Assembly: GCF_000379065.1 (NCBI RefSeq)
Contig: NZ_KB900614.1
Location: 2,595,149 to 2,659,148 of the forward strand
Direction of reading: 5' to 3'
DNA: 64,000 bases
DNA from: Salinispora mooreana
GTDB lineage: Bacteria; Actinomycetota; Actinomycetes; Mycobacteriales; Micromonosporaceae
This document shows positions 46,565 through 54,290 of the stretch, piece after piece; positions within the stretch are counted from its first letter, which is position 1, and every line of letters starts with the position of its first letter. The translations under genes and the position numbers were made by a program. The notes under the pieces were generated by a model. That model did not search any database, had not been told where the DNA came from, and saw only the letters and a list, made by a program, of their open reading frames with translations.

Positions 46565-46752
46565 CGGAGTGCGCCGATCACCACGGCGGCAACAACGATC
46601 ACCACCACCAGTAGAGCGGTCAGCTTCTGCCGAGCCGTCGGAGGGGCGAGGTTCGGCGGTGGCTCACCGTGCACCTGGTCGCCGTCCGGCAACGGGGGCG
46701 TCCCGTATGGATCACGGTTGCGGTGCGGCGGAGGTCTACTATCGTCTGCCAT
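46561..46752 (-). CDS. Small tail-anchored membrane protein
   Basis: 63 residues: polar Pro-rich front (MADDSRPPPHRNRDPYGTPP) and one membrane segment at the C-terminus (LTALLVVVIVVAAVVIGAL). Its ATG overlaps the TGA of the upstream gene (TGATG); GTG 46755 is possible too. Part of the four-gene block. Confidence 0.65.
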   Translation of the reverse strand: MADDSRPPPHRNRDPYGTPPLPDGDQVHGEPPPNLAPPTARQKLTALLVVVIVVAAVVIGALR

Positions 46753-46967
46753 CACAACCGCCTGAGCCCGTCTAGCACAGCTTCAAGCACGTCTACGCCC
46801 GGGTGGGTCGTGTAGTACACCCGCGCCCGTCCAACTGCGCGCCCGCCAGACAGCAGCCGCGCAAGCTCCCCTTCGGACACTCGTTCACTCACCGCCCGAT
46901 GCTCGGTTTTGATCGCGCCAGCCAGCGCTACCCGGCGCTGTCGCTGCGGTAATTGCTCGACCTTCAC
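46752..46967 (-). CDS. Small hypothetical protein, first gene of the minus-strand block
   Basis: 71 residues from GTG 46967 (MKVEQLPQRQRRVALAGAIK and on), chosen because GGGAG lies seven bases upstream. The frame is open to 47132 but without ribosome site. Soluble, helical; no family recognised. Divergent from the XRE regulator. Confidence 0.55.
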   Translation of the reverse strand: MKVEQLPQRQRRVALAGAIKTEHRAVSERVSEGELARLLSGGRAVGRARVYYTTHPGVDVLEAVLDGLRRL

Positions 46968-47168
46968 AATCCGACTCCCGTTGGGTCTGCGGCGCTCTTG
47001 GGGAGGTGCGGCTATGGCCGCGTGGCCAGCGAAGCGAGCCACTACACCTCGGGCACCAGTGGCCCGCATTTGCCCGCATTGGGGGAGCTCTACGCCGTCC
47101 ATGTCCGGTAGCCTGGCGGTTGCCGGCTGCATGATGCAGCGGGTGGAGGTATTCAGGGGTATTCAGTC

Positions 47169-48260
47169 GTGGACGTGGGGCGGTTACTGAGGGCGGCTCG
47201 TGAGGACGCCGGGGTGAGCCTGTCGGTAATGGCTGCCCGTACCCACTTCACCAAGGGTCACCTTGGCAACGTGGAAGCCGGTAGGCGTGCCGCTAAGCCG
47301 GAAGTTGCCGGCGCTTACGAACAGGTCCTAGGGGTGCAGATTCAGAGCCCCACTGTGGAGTTGGGGCAGCTACTGGACGGCCTCGCTGCCGCGCCTCGGC
47401 CGACCCGAGCCGGCATGGCGGACGTTAGCGCCCTGGAGGCCGCTACCAACATGTTGACGGCGCTAGACCTAGACCAGGGCGGCGGTCTGGCCTGCGAGAT
47501 GGGCAAAGGTCAACTCAGGTGGGCAGTTGGGTTGCTCGGGGCCAGCATGAGTGACCCTGTGCGAAAACGGTTGTCCGCCGTCATCGCCATGCTGGCGAAC
47601 CGAACCGGGTTCAGCATGTTTGACGCTGGCGAAACCACCTCGGCCGGTCGGTTGTCACGACTTGCGTTGAAGGCAAGCGAGGGTGCCAACGATGCTGATC
47701 TTTCGGCGCATATTCTTGCTGATACGGCTTCCCAAATGATCCACCTCGGGCACCCTGCGGGTGCACTACGGATGATCGACATCCCTGATGGCGGGCTAGC
47801 CCCGGTTACCCGGTTTGTCCTTTGCGGGATGCGGGCACAGGCGTACGGCACCGTAGGGGACGCCTCGGCCACCTGGCGGCACGTGCGGCTAGCCGAGCGG
47901 GCATATGACGCTATCGACTTGAGCGAAATACCGGCGTGCGTCCGGCCGTTCGCTGACGGGCACGCTGCGCACGCCGATCGGGACGTGGGTAACGCACTCT
48001 TTGCCTTGTCTAGCAAGGGTTCCGGGAAGGCGAGAAGGGAAGCGCGGGAGCGGTTGAATGCGGCTATCCGTAGCTTCGGCCACGGGCGTACGCGAGCCGT
48101 CGTCCGTTCACAGGTTCGGTTGGCTCTGCTGCTGGACGCCGAGGGGGAGCAGGAGCAGGCGCGGGCGGTAGCACGGAAGGCGTTCACTGCCGGCTGCCGC
48201 CTACGGTCTGCTCGGGTCGCTGCCGACCTGGCGAAGCTGCGCCGCCTGCTGGCCGCCTGA
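47169..48260 (+). CDS. XRE-family regulator of the element
   Basis: 363 residues. Helix-turn-helix at residues 1-60 (LLRAAREDAGVSLSVMAART; KGHLGNVEAGRRAAKPEVAGAYEQVLG), then an all-helical TPR-like C-terminal region (LADTASQMIHLGHPAGALRMI; VRLALLLDAEGEQEQARAVARKAF). Two TATTCAG copies 12 bases apart precede the GTG start and could be its own operator. With DUF397 it forms a typical actinomycete regulatory pair that may decide between maintenance and activation of the element. Confidence 0.88.
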   Translation: MDVGRLLRAAREDAGVSLSVMAARTHFTKGHLGNVEAGRRAAKPEVAGAYEQVLGVQIQSPTVELGQLLDGLAAAPRPTRAGMADVSALEAATNMLTALDLDQGGGLACEMGKGQLRWAVGLLGASMSDPVRKRLSAVIAMLANRTGFSMFDAGETTSAGRLSRLALKASEGANDADLSAHILADTASQMIHLGHPAGALRMIDIPDGGLAPVTRFVLCGMRAQAYGTVGDASATWRHVRLAERAYDAIDLSEIPACVRPFADGHAAHADRDVGNALFALSSKGSGKARREARERLNAAIRSFGHGRTRAVVRSQVRLALLLDAEGEQEQARAVARKAFTAGCRLRSARVAADLAKLRRLLAA

Positions 48261-48264
48261 GGCA

Positions 48265-48309
48265 CGAGAAGCCCCGACACCCCCACTTCCTGGGGGTTGG
48301 GGCTTCTCG
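48265..48309 (+). terminator. Long hairpin after the XRE gene
   Basis: CGAGAAGCCCC pairs with GGGGCTTCTCG; inside, ACCCCCA pairs with TGGGGGT. It is the last feature before attR. Confidence 0.8.
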
Positions 48310-48420
48310 CGCCTCCTGAGGCCGCTACACGGCCCGCCACATGCTGTTACGGGTGAGACGTCGAGGGTCTACGTCGCTGATCTTCATCAGTCACCTCTAC
48401 CGGCACGGCCACTTTTTTCT

Positions 48421-48452
48421 TTATCGCTGAGCAATGATCTCTACAAGTGGGC
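48421..48452 (+). other. attR: right junction, crossover GA at 48436-48437
   Basis: Left of GA is element DNA (TTATCGCTGAGCAAT), right of it chromosomal codons reading on as LYKWAYKL. See attL for the dyad. Confidence 0.85.
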
Positions 48453-48696
48453 GTACAAACTCTCCCCGCTGGTTCCGTCCGAGCTGGTGGCGGAGTGCTT
48501 CGAGTTGGCGGGGCAGATCCGCACCCTCGACATGCGCGCCTCGCCGTACGACCTCGCCGCCCTGGGCTACTCCCCGGTTAAGGTCGAGACCCCACCGGGA
48601 CGGGTGGAGTACGCGGCCGCCCAGCGCGGTTTCGCCGAACAGGCCGCCCGGCTGCGCACCCGGTTACTCGACGCGATGGACAGGTGCGACACGTAG
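48436..48696 (+). pseudogene. 3' part of the interrupted glycosylase-like gene
   Basis: 86 codons plus stop continue the gene broken at 39522: DLYKWAYKLSPLVPSELVAE, CFELAGQIRTLDMRASPYDL, then GRVEYAAAQRGFAEQAARLR. An internal GTG (48487) could start a 69-residue piece but has no good ribosome site. Joined to the 5' part it gives a 293-residue protein. Confidence 0.87.
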
Positions 48697-48705
48697 GTAG
48701 TCCGG

Positions 48706-49131
48706 TCAGTCGCCGTCAACGCGGCGGTCCCGCTTGCGCTGGGACCGCCGCTTCTTCTCGGCCAGTCGACGTTCCTTGGCGGCGCGGGAGGGCCGGGTCG
48801 GGCGACGCCGCTTCGGCGGCGGTGCGATCGCCGCGCGGAGCAGCGCGGCCATCCGCTCCCGGGCCGCCTCCCGGTTCGCGAGTTGGGCGCGGTGCTCGCT
48901 GGCGGTCACGGTGAGGACGCCGTTGACGAGTCGCCCGGCGAGGCGGTCGAGGGCCCGGGCGCGCAGCGGCTCCGGGAGCCCCGGTGTGGCAGCCAGATCG
49001 AAGCTCAGCTCCACCCGGGAGTCGGTCGTGTTGACCCCCTGGCCGCCGGGCCCGGACGACCGGGAGAAGCGTTCCCGCAGCTCGACCTCGGGCACCACCC
49101 ACCGATCGTGCACCCGCAGCCCACTGTCCAC
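48706..49131 (-). CDS. arfB: Peptidyl-tRNA hydrolase ArfB (YaeJ family)
   Basis: 141 residues. The catalytic GGQ in SRSSGPGGQGVNTTDSRVEL (residues 24-43), release-factor-like domain, and a basic C-terminal tail (PPPKRRRPTRPSRAAKERRL) that in ArfB enters the mRNA channel of stalled ribosomes. It rescues ribosomes without a stop codon. Confidence 0.94.
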   Translation of the reverse strand: MDSGLRVHDRWVVPEVELRERFSRSSGPGGQGVNTTDSRVELSFDLAATPGLPEPLRARALDRLAGRLVNGVLTVTASEHRAQLANREAARERMAALLRAAIAPPPKRRRPTRPSRAAKERRLAEKKRRSQRKRDRRVDGD

Positions 49132-49204
49132 GTTTCCGAGGCTAGCGCCTGGGGCCCGGTGCGCACCGGGCAGGCGGGGTCGTTCGCGGTCCGGCCCGCA
49201 GATT

Positions 49205-50068
49205 TCAGCCCCCCTTACCGATGATCGTGTCGGCGGTCTGCTGAACCTGCTCGATGGGGATGGCGAAACCGATCCCGATCGAGCCGTTGCCGTCGATCGT
49301 GGCGATCGCCGTGTTCACCCCGACCACCTCGCCACGGGAGTTCACCAACGGTCCGCCGGAGTTCCCCGGGTTGATCGAGGCATCGGTCTGCACCGCCGTG
49401 TGCCGGTTGTCACCGAGGCGCACCTGCCGGTCCACGGCGCTCACGATGCCGGCGGTCACCGTGCCGGCGAGGCCGAGGGGCGAGCCCACCGCCAGCACCG
49501 GCTCACCGACCCGGGTCGTCCCCGGCTTGGCCAGCGGCAACGCCGTCAGCCCCGCGGACGACGGCACCCGCAACACCGCGAGGTCGCTGCGGGGCTCCCG
49601 GCCCGCCACCTCGGCGGTGAACCGTCGCCCGTCCGGCAACTCCACCGTCACCGAACCACTTCCCCCCTTGGTCAGGATGTGGTCGTTGGTGATGATGTGC
49701 TGCTGGTCGTCAACCGCGAAGCCGGAGCCGGTCGCGGAGGCGCCATCGGCGCCGGCGGCCAGCACCGAGACCACACCCGGGACGGTCTGCTCGGCGGCGC
49801 TCACCAGCTCCGCCGGCACCGGCGCGGCCGAGGCGGAGGCTGTCCCCGGCGCCCCGTCCTGGCTCGCCACCAGACCACCGGCCGCGGCGCCGGAGACACT
49901 GGAGATGGCCACCAGCGCCAACCCGAGCAGCAGCCGGTGGTGCCAGCGGTGCGCCCCGCCTGCCCGCGCCGATCCGGAGTCCGCTGGCCGGGGCCGCCCG
50001 TCCGGGCCCAGCTCGGGCGAGATGAACCAGGGGCCACGCGGTTCGCCCAGCCCGCTCTGCACTGCCAT
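49205..50068 (-). CDS. Membrane-anchored trypsin-like serine protease (HtrA-like, no PDZ)
   Basis: 287 residues. A membrane segment near 48-70 (LLLGLALVAISSVSGAAAGGLV) is followed by a chymotrypsin-fold domain with the triad His in IITNDHILTK, Asp in RSDLAVLRV and Ser in INPGNSGGPLVN. There is no PDZ domain after the protease part, unlike DegP/HtrA. ATG 50068 has GGAG upstream. Acts outside the membrane, probably in protein quality control. Confidence 0.9.
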   Translation of the reverse strand: MAVQSGLGEPRGPWFISPELGPDGRPRPADSGSARAGGAHRWHHRLLLGLALVAISSVSGAAAGGLVASQDGAPGTASASAAPVPAELVSAAEQTVPGVVSVLAAGADGASATGSGFAVDDQQHIITNDHILTKGGSGSVTVELPDGRRFTAEVAGREPRSDLAVLRVPSSAGLTALPLAKPGTTRVGEPVLAVGSPLGLAGTVTAGIVSAVDRQVRLGDNRHTAVQTDASINPGNSGGPLVNSRGEVVGVNTAIATIDGNGSIGIGFAIPIEQVQQTADTIIGKGG

Positions 50069-50119
50069 ACGTACGCTCCTCGTGTCGATCGGCCACCTGC
50101 ACCCAGCCACCCGGCGGGC

Positions 50120-51079
50120 TCAGGGCAGGCGGGAGAACCAACGCATTGAGCCGGCCGCCGCGCCCAGCGCGAAGACCAGGCTGAGGCCGATGAACCGGGC
50201 TGAGACGTCCTGTCGCTTGGTGCGGTACCCCACCGAGCTGCCGATGTCGTCGTACACCGCGCGCAACTCCTCGGCGCTGACCGCCTCGTGGAACTGTCCG
50301 CCGGTCTCCCGGGCGACCGCGTCGAGGGTCTGCCCGTCCACCGGCACCTGGATCGGCCGACCGCCCCGGTCCACATAGCCGGAGGCGGTGCCGAAGGCGA
50401 TGGCGTGGACGGGGACCTCCATCTCCACCGCGTCGGCCGCCGCCTCCATCGGGTCCATACCGGAGGTGTTGGCCCCGTCGGAGAGCAGCACGATCCGGGC
50501 CGGCGGCGGGTCCGTCGCCGCCTCACCGTCCAACGCCTTCACCGCTCCGAGCGAGGTGTTGATCGCCTCTCCGATCGCGGTGCCCTGCACCCCGGTCGCC
50601 CCCTCGACCAGCCGGTCGATTCCCTCGTCCAGCGCCTCCCGGTCGGTGTCGGGCGGCACCAGGACAGCGGCGCTGCCGGCGAAGGCGACCAGGCCCACGT
50701 TGAACTCGTCGGGGAGACCGTCCACGAAGCGACGGGCCGACTCCTTGGCGGCGGTGAGCCGGTCCGGCTCCACGTCCCCGGCGAGCATCGAGGTGGAGAC
50801 ATCCACCGCCACCATCACGGTCGCCCGTTCCCGGGGGACCCGCACCTCGGCGGTGGGCCGAGCGAAGCCGACCACCAGCAACGCCAGCATCGCCAGGAAG
50901 AGCCCGGCGGGCACGTGCCGGCGCCAGACCGGTCGCTGTGGTGCCACCCGGTCCAGCAGCCGCAGGTTCGTGAACCGCACCGCGTACTGGCTCCGGCGGC
51001 GCTGTAGCAGGACGTAGCCGGCGGCCAGTCCGAGCACGACGAGTAGCAGCCACAGCCGGGCCGGCGAGAGCCAGATCAC
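50120..51079 (-). CDS. VWA-domain membrane protein (BatA-like)
   Basis: 319 residues. Two membrane segments at the front (LWLLLVVLGLAAGYVLL; GLFLAMLALLVVGFA), a von Willebrand A domain with the metal site DVSTSMLAGD near residue 93, and a final membrane helix (FIGLSLVFALGAAAGSM). Third gene of a MoxR-DUF58-VWA operon; such sets assemble or activate envelope complexes. Overlaps the DUF58 gene by four bases. Confidence 0.9.
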   Translation of the reverse strand: MIWLSPARLWLLLVVLGLAAGYVLLQRRRSQYAVRFTNLRLLDRVAPQRPVWRRHVPAGLFLAMLALLVVGFARPTAEVRVPRERATVMVAVDVSTSMLAGDVEPDRLTAAKESARRFVDGLPDEFNVGLVAFAGSAAVLVPPDTDREALDEGIDRLVEGATGVQGTAIGEAINTSLGAVKALDGEAATDPPPARIVLLSDGANTSGMDPMEAAADAVEMEVPVHAIAFGTASGYVDRGGRPIQVPVDGQTLDAVARETGGQFHEAVSAEELRAVYDDIGSSVGYRTKRQDVSARFIGLSLVFALGAAAGSMRWFSRLP

Positions 51080-52092
51080 CCGCCACCTCCCCTCCCGGCC
51101 GGGACCGGAGCGGTCGCCAGCCGGCGTTGTTGGTGCACGTGCCGCACGATGTCGGCGACCCAGTCCCGGTCGGTCCGCAGCGGCAGGTGCGCCGCACCGC
51201 CACGGCGTATCGCCTGGCGTACCTGATCCCGCTGGGCGGCGGCCGCCGCGGCGTACCGCTGGCGTAGCCGGGGGTCACCGGTCCAGACCTCCCGCCGTCG
51301 GCCGCTCTCCGGGTCAACCAGGGTGACCAGGCCGACGTCGGGTAGCTCCCACTCCCGCGGGTCGGTCACCTCCACGGCGAGCACCTGGTGCGCAACGGCG
51401 AGCCGCCGCAGCTGCTGTTCCCAGGGGGCGGGCCGCCCGGGCGATTCGGGCAGGCCATCCAGGAAGTCCGAGACCACCACCACGAGCCCGCGGCGGGTGG
51501 CCACCCGGCGGAGGCCGTCCAGCGCGGTGGCCAGGTCAGGGGGCGCGAGCGGTGCGGTGTCCCGGTCGAAGCCGCCGTGCCGGGGGGCCGCCAGCAGCGT
51601 TCGGAGCAGCCCGAACAGATGGGTACGGCCGCTGCCCGGCGCGTGTCGGCGGAGCCCGGTCGGGGTGAGCACCGACGCGCCGAGCCGGTTGCCCACTCCG
51701 GCGGTGAGGAAGCCCACCGCCGCGACCGCGGCTACCGCGAGTTCCCGCTTGTCCAGCTCGGCCGTGCCGTACTCCATGCTGACGCTGGCGTCGACCAGGA
51801 GCCAGGTGGTGAGTTCCCGGTCGGCGTCGAGCTGACGCACGTGCGGCACGGTGGTCCGCGCGGTCACCGCCCAGTCCATCCGGCGGACCTCGTCCTCACC
51901 GGGCCGGTACTCCCGACTGCCGGCCGGTTCACTGCCCGGCCCGGGGAGCAGCCCTTGGTATCGGCCGTGCAGCAGACCGTCGAGCCGTCGGGTCACGGCC
52001 AGCTCGAGCCGGCGTAGCCGCCGGTCTCCGGCCAGGTCGGCCAGGCCGGGGTCCGGCGACACCGGGCCAGCGGCCCGGCCGCGCCACCTCAC
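51076..52092 (-). CDS. DUF58 protein
   Basis: 338 residues with the DUF58 motif GSEPAGSREYRPGEDEVRRMDW and a VWA-like part LLVDASVSMEYGT. It links MoxR and VWA proteins; overlaps both neighbours by four bases, so all three genes are translated together. Confidence 0.9.
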   Translation of the reverse strand: MRWRGRAAGPVSPDPGLADLAGDRRLRRLELAVTRRLDGLLHGRYQGLLPGPGSEPAGSREYRPGEDEVRRMDWAVTARTTVPHVRQLDADRELTTWLLVDASVSMEYGTAELDKRELAVAAVAAVGFLTAGVGNRLGASVLTPTGLRRHAPGSGRTHLFGLLRTLLAAPRHGGFDRDTAPLAPPDLATALDGLRRVATRRGLVVVVSDFLDGLPESPGRPAPWEQQLRRLAVAHQVLAVEVTDPREWELPDVGLVTLVDPESGRRREVWTGDPRLRQRYAAAAAAQRDQVRQAIRRGGAAHLPLRTDRDWVADIVRHVHQQRRLATAPVPAGRGGGG

Positions 52093-53135
52093 GCCGCCGC
52101 CAGGTTGGGCACGGGTTCGGTTACCCCGGCGACCCGAGGCGGCGGTACCGCGTTGACCAGCCGCCGGATGACCGACTCGGCAGACACCCCGTCGGCGACC
52201 GCGTCGAAGGAGAGGACCAGCCGGTGGGCGAGCACATCGGCCGCCAACTCGCGGACATCCTCGGGCAGCACGTACTCCCGGCCGCGCAGCAGGGCCTGGG
52301 CTCGGGCGGCGGCGACCAGGCCAAGGGTGGCGCGCGGGCTCGCCCCGTAGGCGAGCAGCGGGGCGACGTCGGGCAGGCCGAACCGGCCCGGGTCACGGGT
52401 GGCCAGGATCAGCCGGACCACGTACTCGGCGAGCGCGTGGTGCACGAAGACCCGGCTCGCCCGGGCCTGGAGGTCGAGCAGCCGTTGCGGGTCGAGCACC
52501 TGCTCGGGCGTCGGCCGGTCGCTGCTCATCCGGTAGAGGATCGCGAGTTCGTCGGCGTCGCTCGGGTAGTCCACCACCACCTTCATCAGGAACCGGTCCC
52601 GCTGCGCCTCCGGCAGCTGGTAGACCCCCTCGGACTCGATCGGGTTCTGGGTGGCCAACACCAGGAACGGCGCCGGGACCTCCCAGCTCCGCCCGCCGAT
52701 CGAGACCTGACGTTCGGCCATCGCCTCCAGCAGCGCGGACTGCACCTTCGCCGGAGCCCGATTGATCTCGTCGGCGAGGACCAGGTTGGCCATGACCGGA
52801 CCCAGCTCGACATCGAAGGTCTCCCGGGAGGCCCGATAGACGCGGGTGCCGACGATGTCGGAGGGAACCAGGTCGGGGGTGAACTGGATGCGGGAGAAGC
52901 TGCCGCCGACGACGGTGGCGAGGGTCTGCGCGGCGAGGGTCTTCGCGACGCCGGGCACCCCTTCCAGGAGGCAGTGTCCGTCGGCGATAAGTGCGGTGAG
53001 CAGGCGTTCCACGAGCCGGTCCTGCCCAACGATCACGCGCCGGACCTCGGCGAGAGTCTGTCGTAACTCGGTGCCGGCTGCGTCGGGATCGACCGGGCTG
53101 GGCTCGGGGGCCAAGGTGTCCGAGATGTCCGTCAC
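52089..53135 (-). CDS. MoxR-family AAA ATPase
   Basis: 348 residues. Walker A LLEGVPGVAKTLAAQTLA near residue 60, Walker B LVLADEINRAPAKVQSALLEAM, sensor VLATQNPIESEGVYQLPEAQ, and the MoxR C-terminal lid. First gene of the operon; a chaperone-like ATPase acting with DUF58/VWA partners. Confidence 0.94.
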   Translation of the reverse strand: MTDISDTLAPEPSPVDPDAAGTELRQTLAEVRRVIVGQDRLVERLLTALIADGHCLLEGVPGVAKTLAAQTLATVVGGSFSRIQFTPDLVPSDIVGTRVYRASRETFDVELGPVMANLVLADEINRAPAKVQSALLEAMAERQVSIGGRSWEVPAPFLVLATQNPIESEGVYQLPEAQRDRFLMKVVVDYPSDADELAILYRMSSDRPTPEQVLDPQRLLDLQARASRVFVHHALAEYVVRLILATRDPGRFGLPDVAPLLAYGASPRATLGLVAAARAQALLRGREYVLPEDVRELAADVLAHRLVLSFDAVADGVSAESVIRRLVNAVPPPRVAGVTEPVPNLAAA

Positions 53136-53302
53136 GGTGCTTGCTTCCCGCGCCGACCGTCGGCAAACGTCGGACTTACCGCACCAGGCAGCCCACTACC
53201 GATGATTCCCCTCAGTACTGACCACACAACTCGTTGGCCGCTGACGGCCTCCGGCAGCATCGGCGAAGGGTTGGGCAGACCGGCGTGCCCTAGGCTGCGG
53301 TC

Positions 53303-54289
53303 GTGGCGGAGACAGGTAACCCTCGTCGGCGACCGGCGGCACCAACCGTGGCTTGTTGGTTGGCCGTCACCCCGGGTGCCGCCTGGGCGGGCGTCCGCCT
53401 GCTCGGTCTCGACCACGGGCCCCTCGTCCAGCTCCTGGCCTTCACCCCGTACGCCGCCGCGGGCAGCCTGCTGCCCCTGATCCTGCTCCTCGGGTTGCGA
53501 CGCTGGCGGCCGGCGGTGGTGGCGGCGGTGACGACGGTGGCTCTGGTCGCCGTGGTGGCACCGCGGACGTTCGAGTCGACCCCGCCGGCCGTCACCGGCC
53601 CGCCGGTACGGCTGCTGACGGCCAACCTGCTGGCCGGCTCCGCCGACGCCGAGGCGCTGGTTGACCTCGTCCGCCGGCACTCGGTGGAGGTCTTGGCCGT
53701 ACAGGAGTTCACCCCGGCGATCGCGGCCGAGTTGGACCGGTTGGGGCTGGACCAGCTCCTGCCGTACCGGGAACTACACCCCGTCGAGGGGACCCCCGGC
53801 TCCGGGCTGTACGCGCGCCACCCGATCAGCGCGGGCGGCGTCCGGCACAACAGCAGTGCCTGGGGCTTCCTCCAGGCGTACGGAACCGTTGCCGTCCCGG
53901 CGGCGCCGCCGGTCCAGGTCGAGTCGGTGCACCCCGCCGCCCCCTACGCGCTCGACCAGGTGGGTAACTGGCGCCGGGACCTCGCCGCCCAGCCTCCCGC
54001 CACCCCGGACGGGCAGCTCCGCATCCTCGCCGGCGACTTCAACGCCACCCTCGACCACGCCCCGCTGCGCGCCCTGCTGGACACCGGGTACGTGGACGCG
54101 GCGGACGCTGCCGGGACCGGGCTCACCGGCACCTGGGGGCCGTACGACGGGGACCTGATTCCGCCGGTGACCATCGACCACGTGCTGGTGGACCGGCGGA
54201 TCGCGGTCCGGGCCGCCGCGGTGTACGCGATCCCGGGCAGCGACCACCGCGCGGTCTTCACCGAACTCCGCCTCCCGCCGGCCGGTTGA
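53303..54289 (+). CDS. Endonuclease/exonuclease/phosphatase (EEP) family membrane protein
   Basis: 328 residues. Two or three membrane segments in the first 95 residues, then the EEP fold: LLTANLLAGSADAEAL, VEVLAVQEFTP (catalytic Glu), RILAGDFNATLDHAPLR, IDHVLVDRR and PGSDHRAVFTELRLP (catalytic Asp-His). Probably an extracytoplasmic phosphodiesterase; substrate unknown. Convergent with cimA, one base between the stops. Confidence 0.9.
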   Translation: MAETGNPRRRPAAPTVACWLAVTPGAAWAGVRLLGLDHGPLVQLLAFTPYAAAGSLLPLILLLGLRRWRPAVVAAVTTVALVAVVAPRTFESTPPAVTGPPVRLLTANLLAGSADAEALVDLVRRHSVEVLAVQEFTPAIAAELDRLGLDQLLPYRELHPVEGTPGSGLYARHPISAGGVRHNSSAWGFLQAYGTVAVPAAPPVQVESVHPAAPYALDQVGNWRRDLAAQPPATPDGQLRILAGDFNATLDHAPLRALLDTGYVDAADAAGTGLTGTWGPYDGDLIPPVTIDHVLVDRRIAVRAAAVYAIPGSDHRAVFTELRLPPAG

Positions 54290-54290
54290 G

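Larger units (their letters stand above)
39525..48435. mobile_element. 8.9-kb serine-integrase element with phage capsid genes (satellite-like)
   Basis: Bounded by attL and attR with a GA crossover; 8913 bases from core to core. Gene order: integrase (minus), winged-helix-like protein, two direct-repeat units, ten hairpins, HNH nuclease, 56-residue protein, HK97-type capsid, frameshifted portal, minus-strand block of four small genes ending in DUF397, XRE regulator. Terminase, protease, tail, lysis and replication genes are absent as far as I can tell. The middle (41850-43330) is more A/T-rich than the chromosome. It could be a capsid-encoding phage satellite or a decayed prophage. Confidence 0.88.

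Noticed and set aside
46885..47079. 64-codon minus-strand frame with a CPRC motif overlapping the first gene of the small block
   Set aside because: It overlaps in another frame a candidate with a better ribosome site and stop-start coupling; a frameshifted ancestor cannot be excluded.
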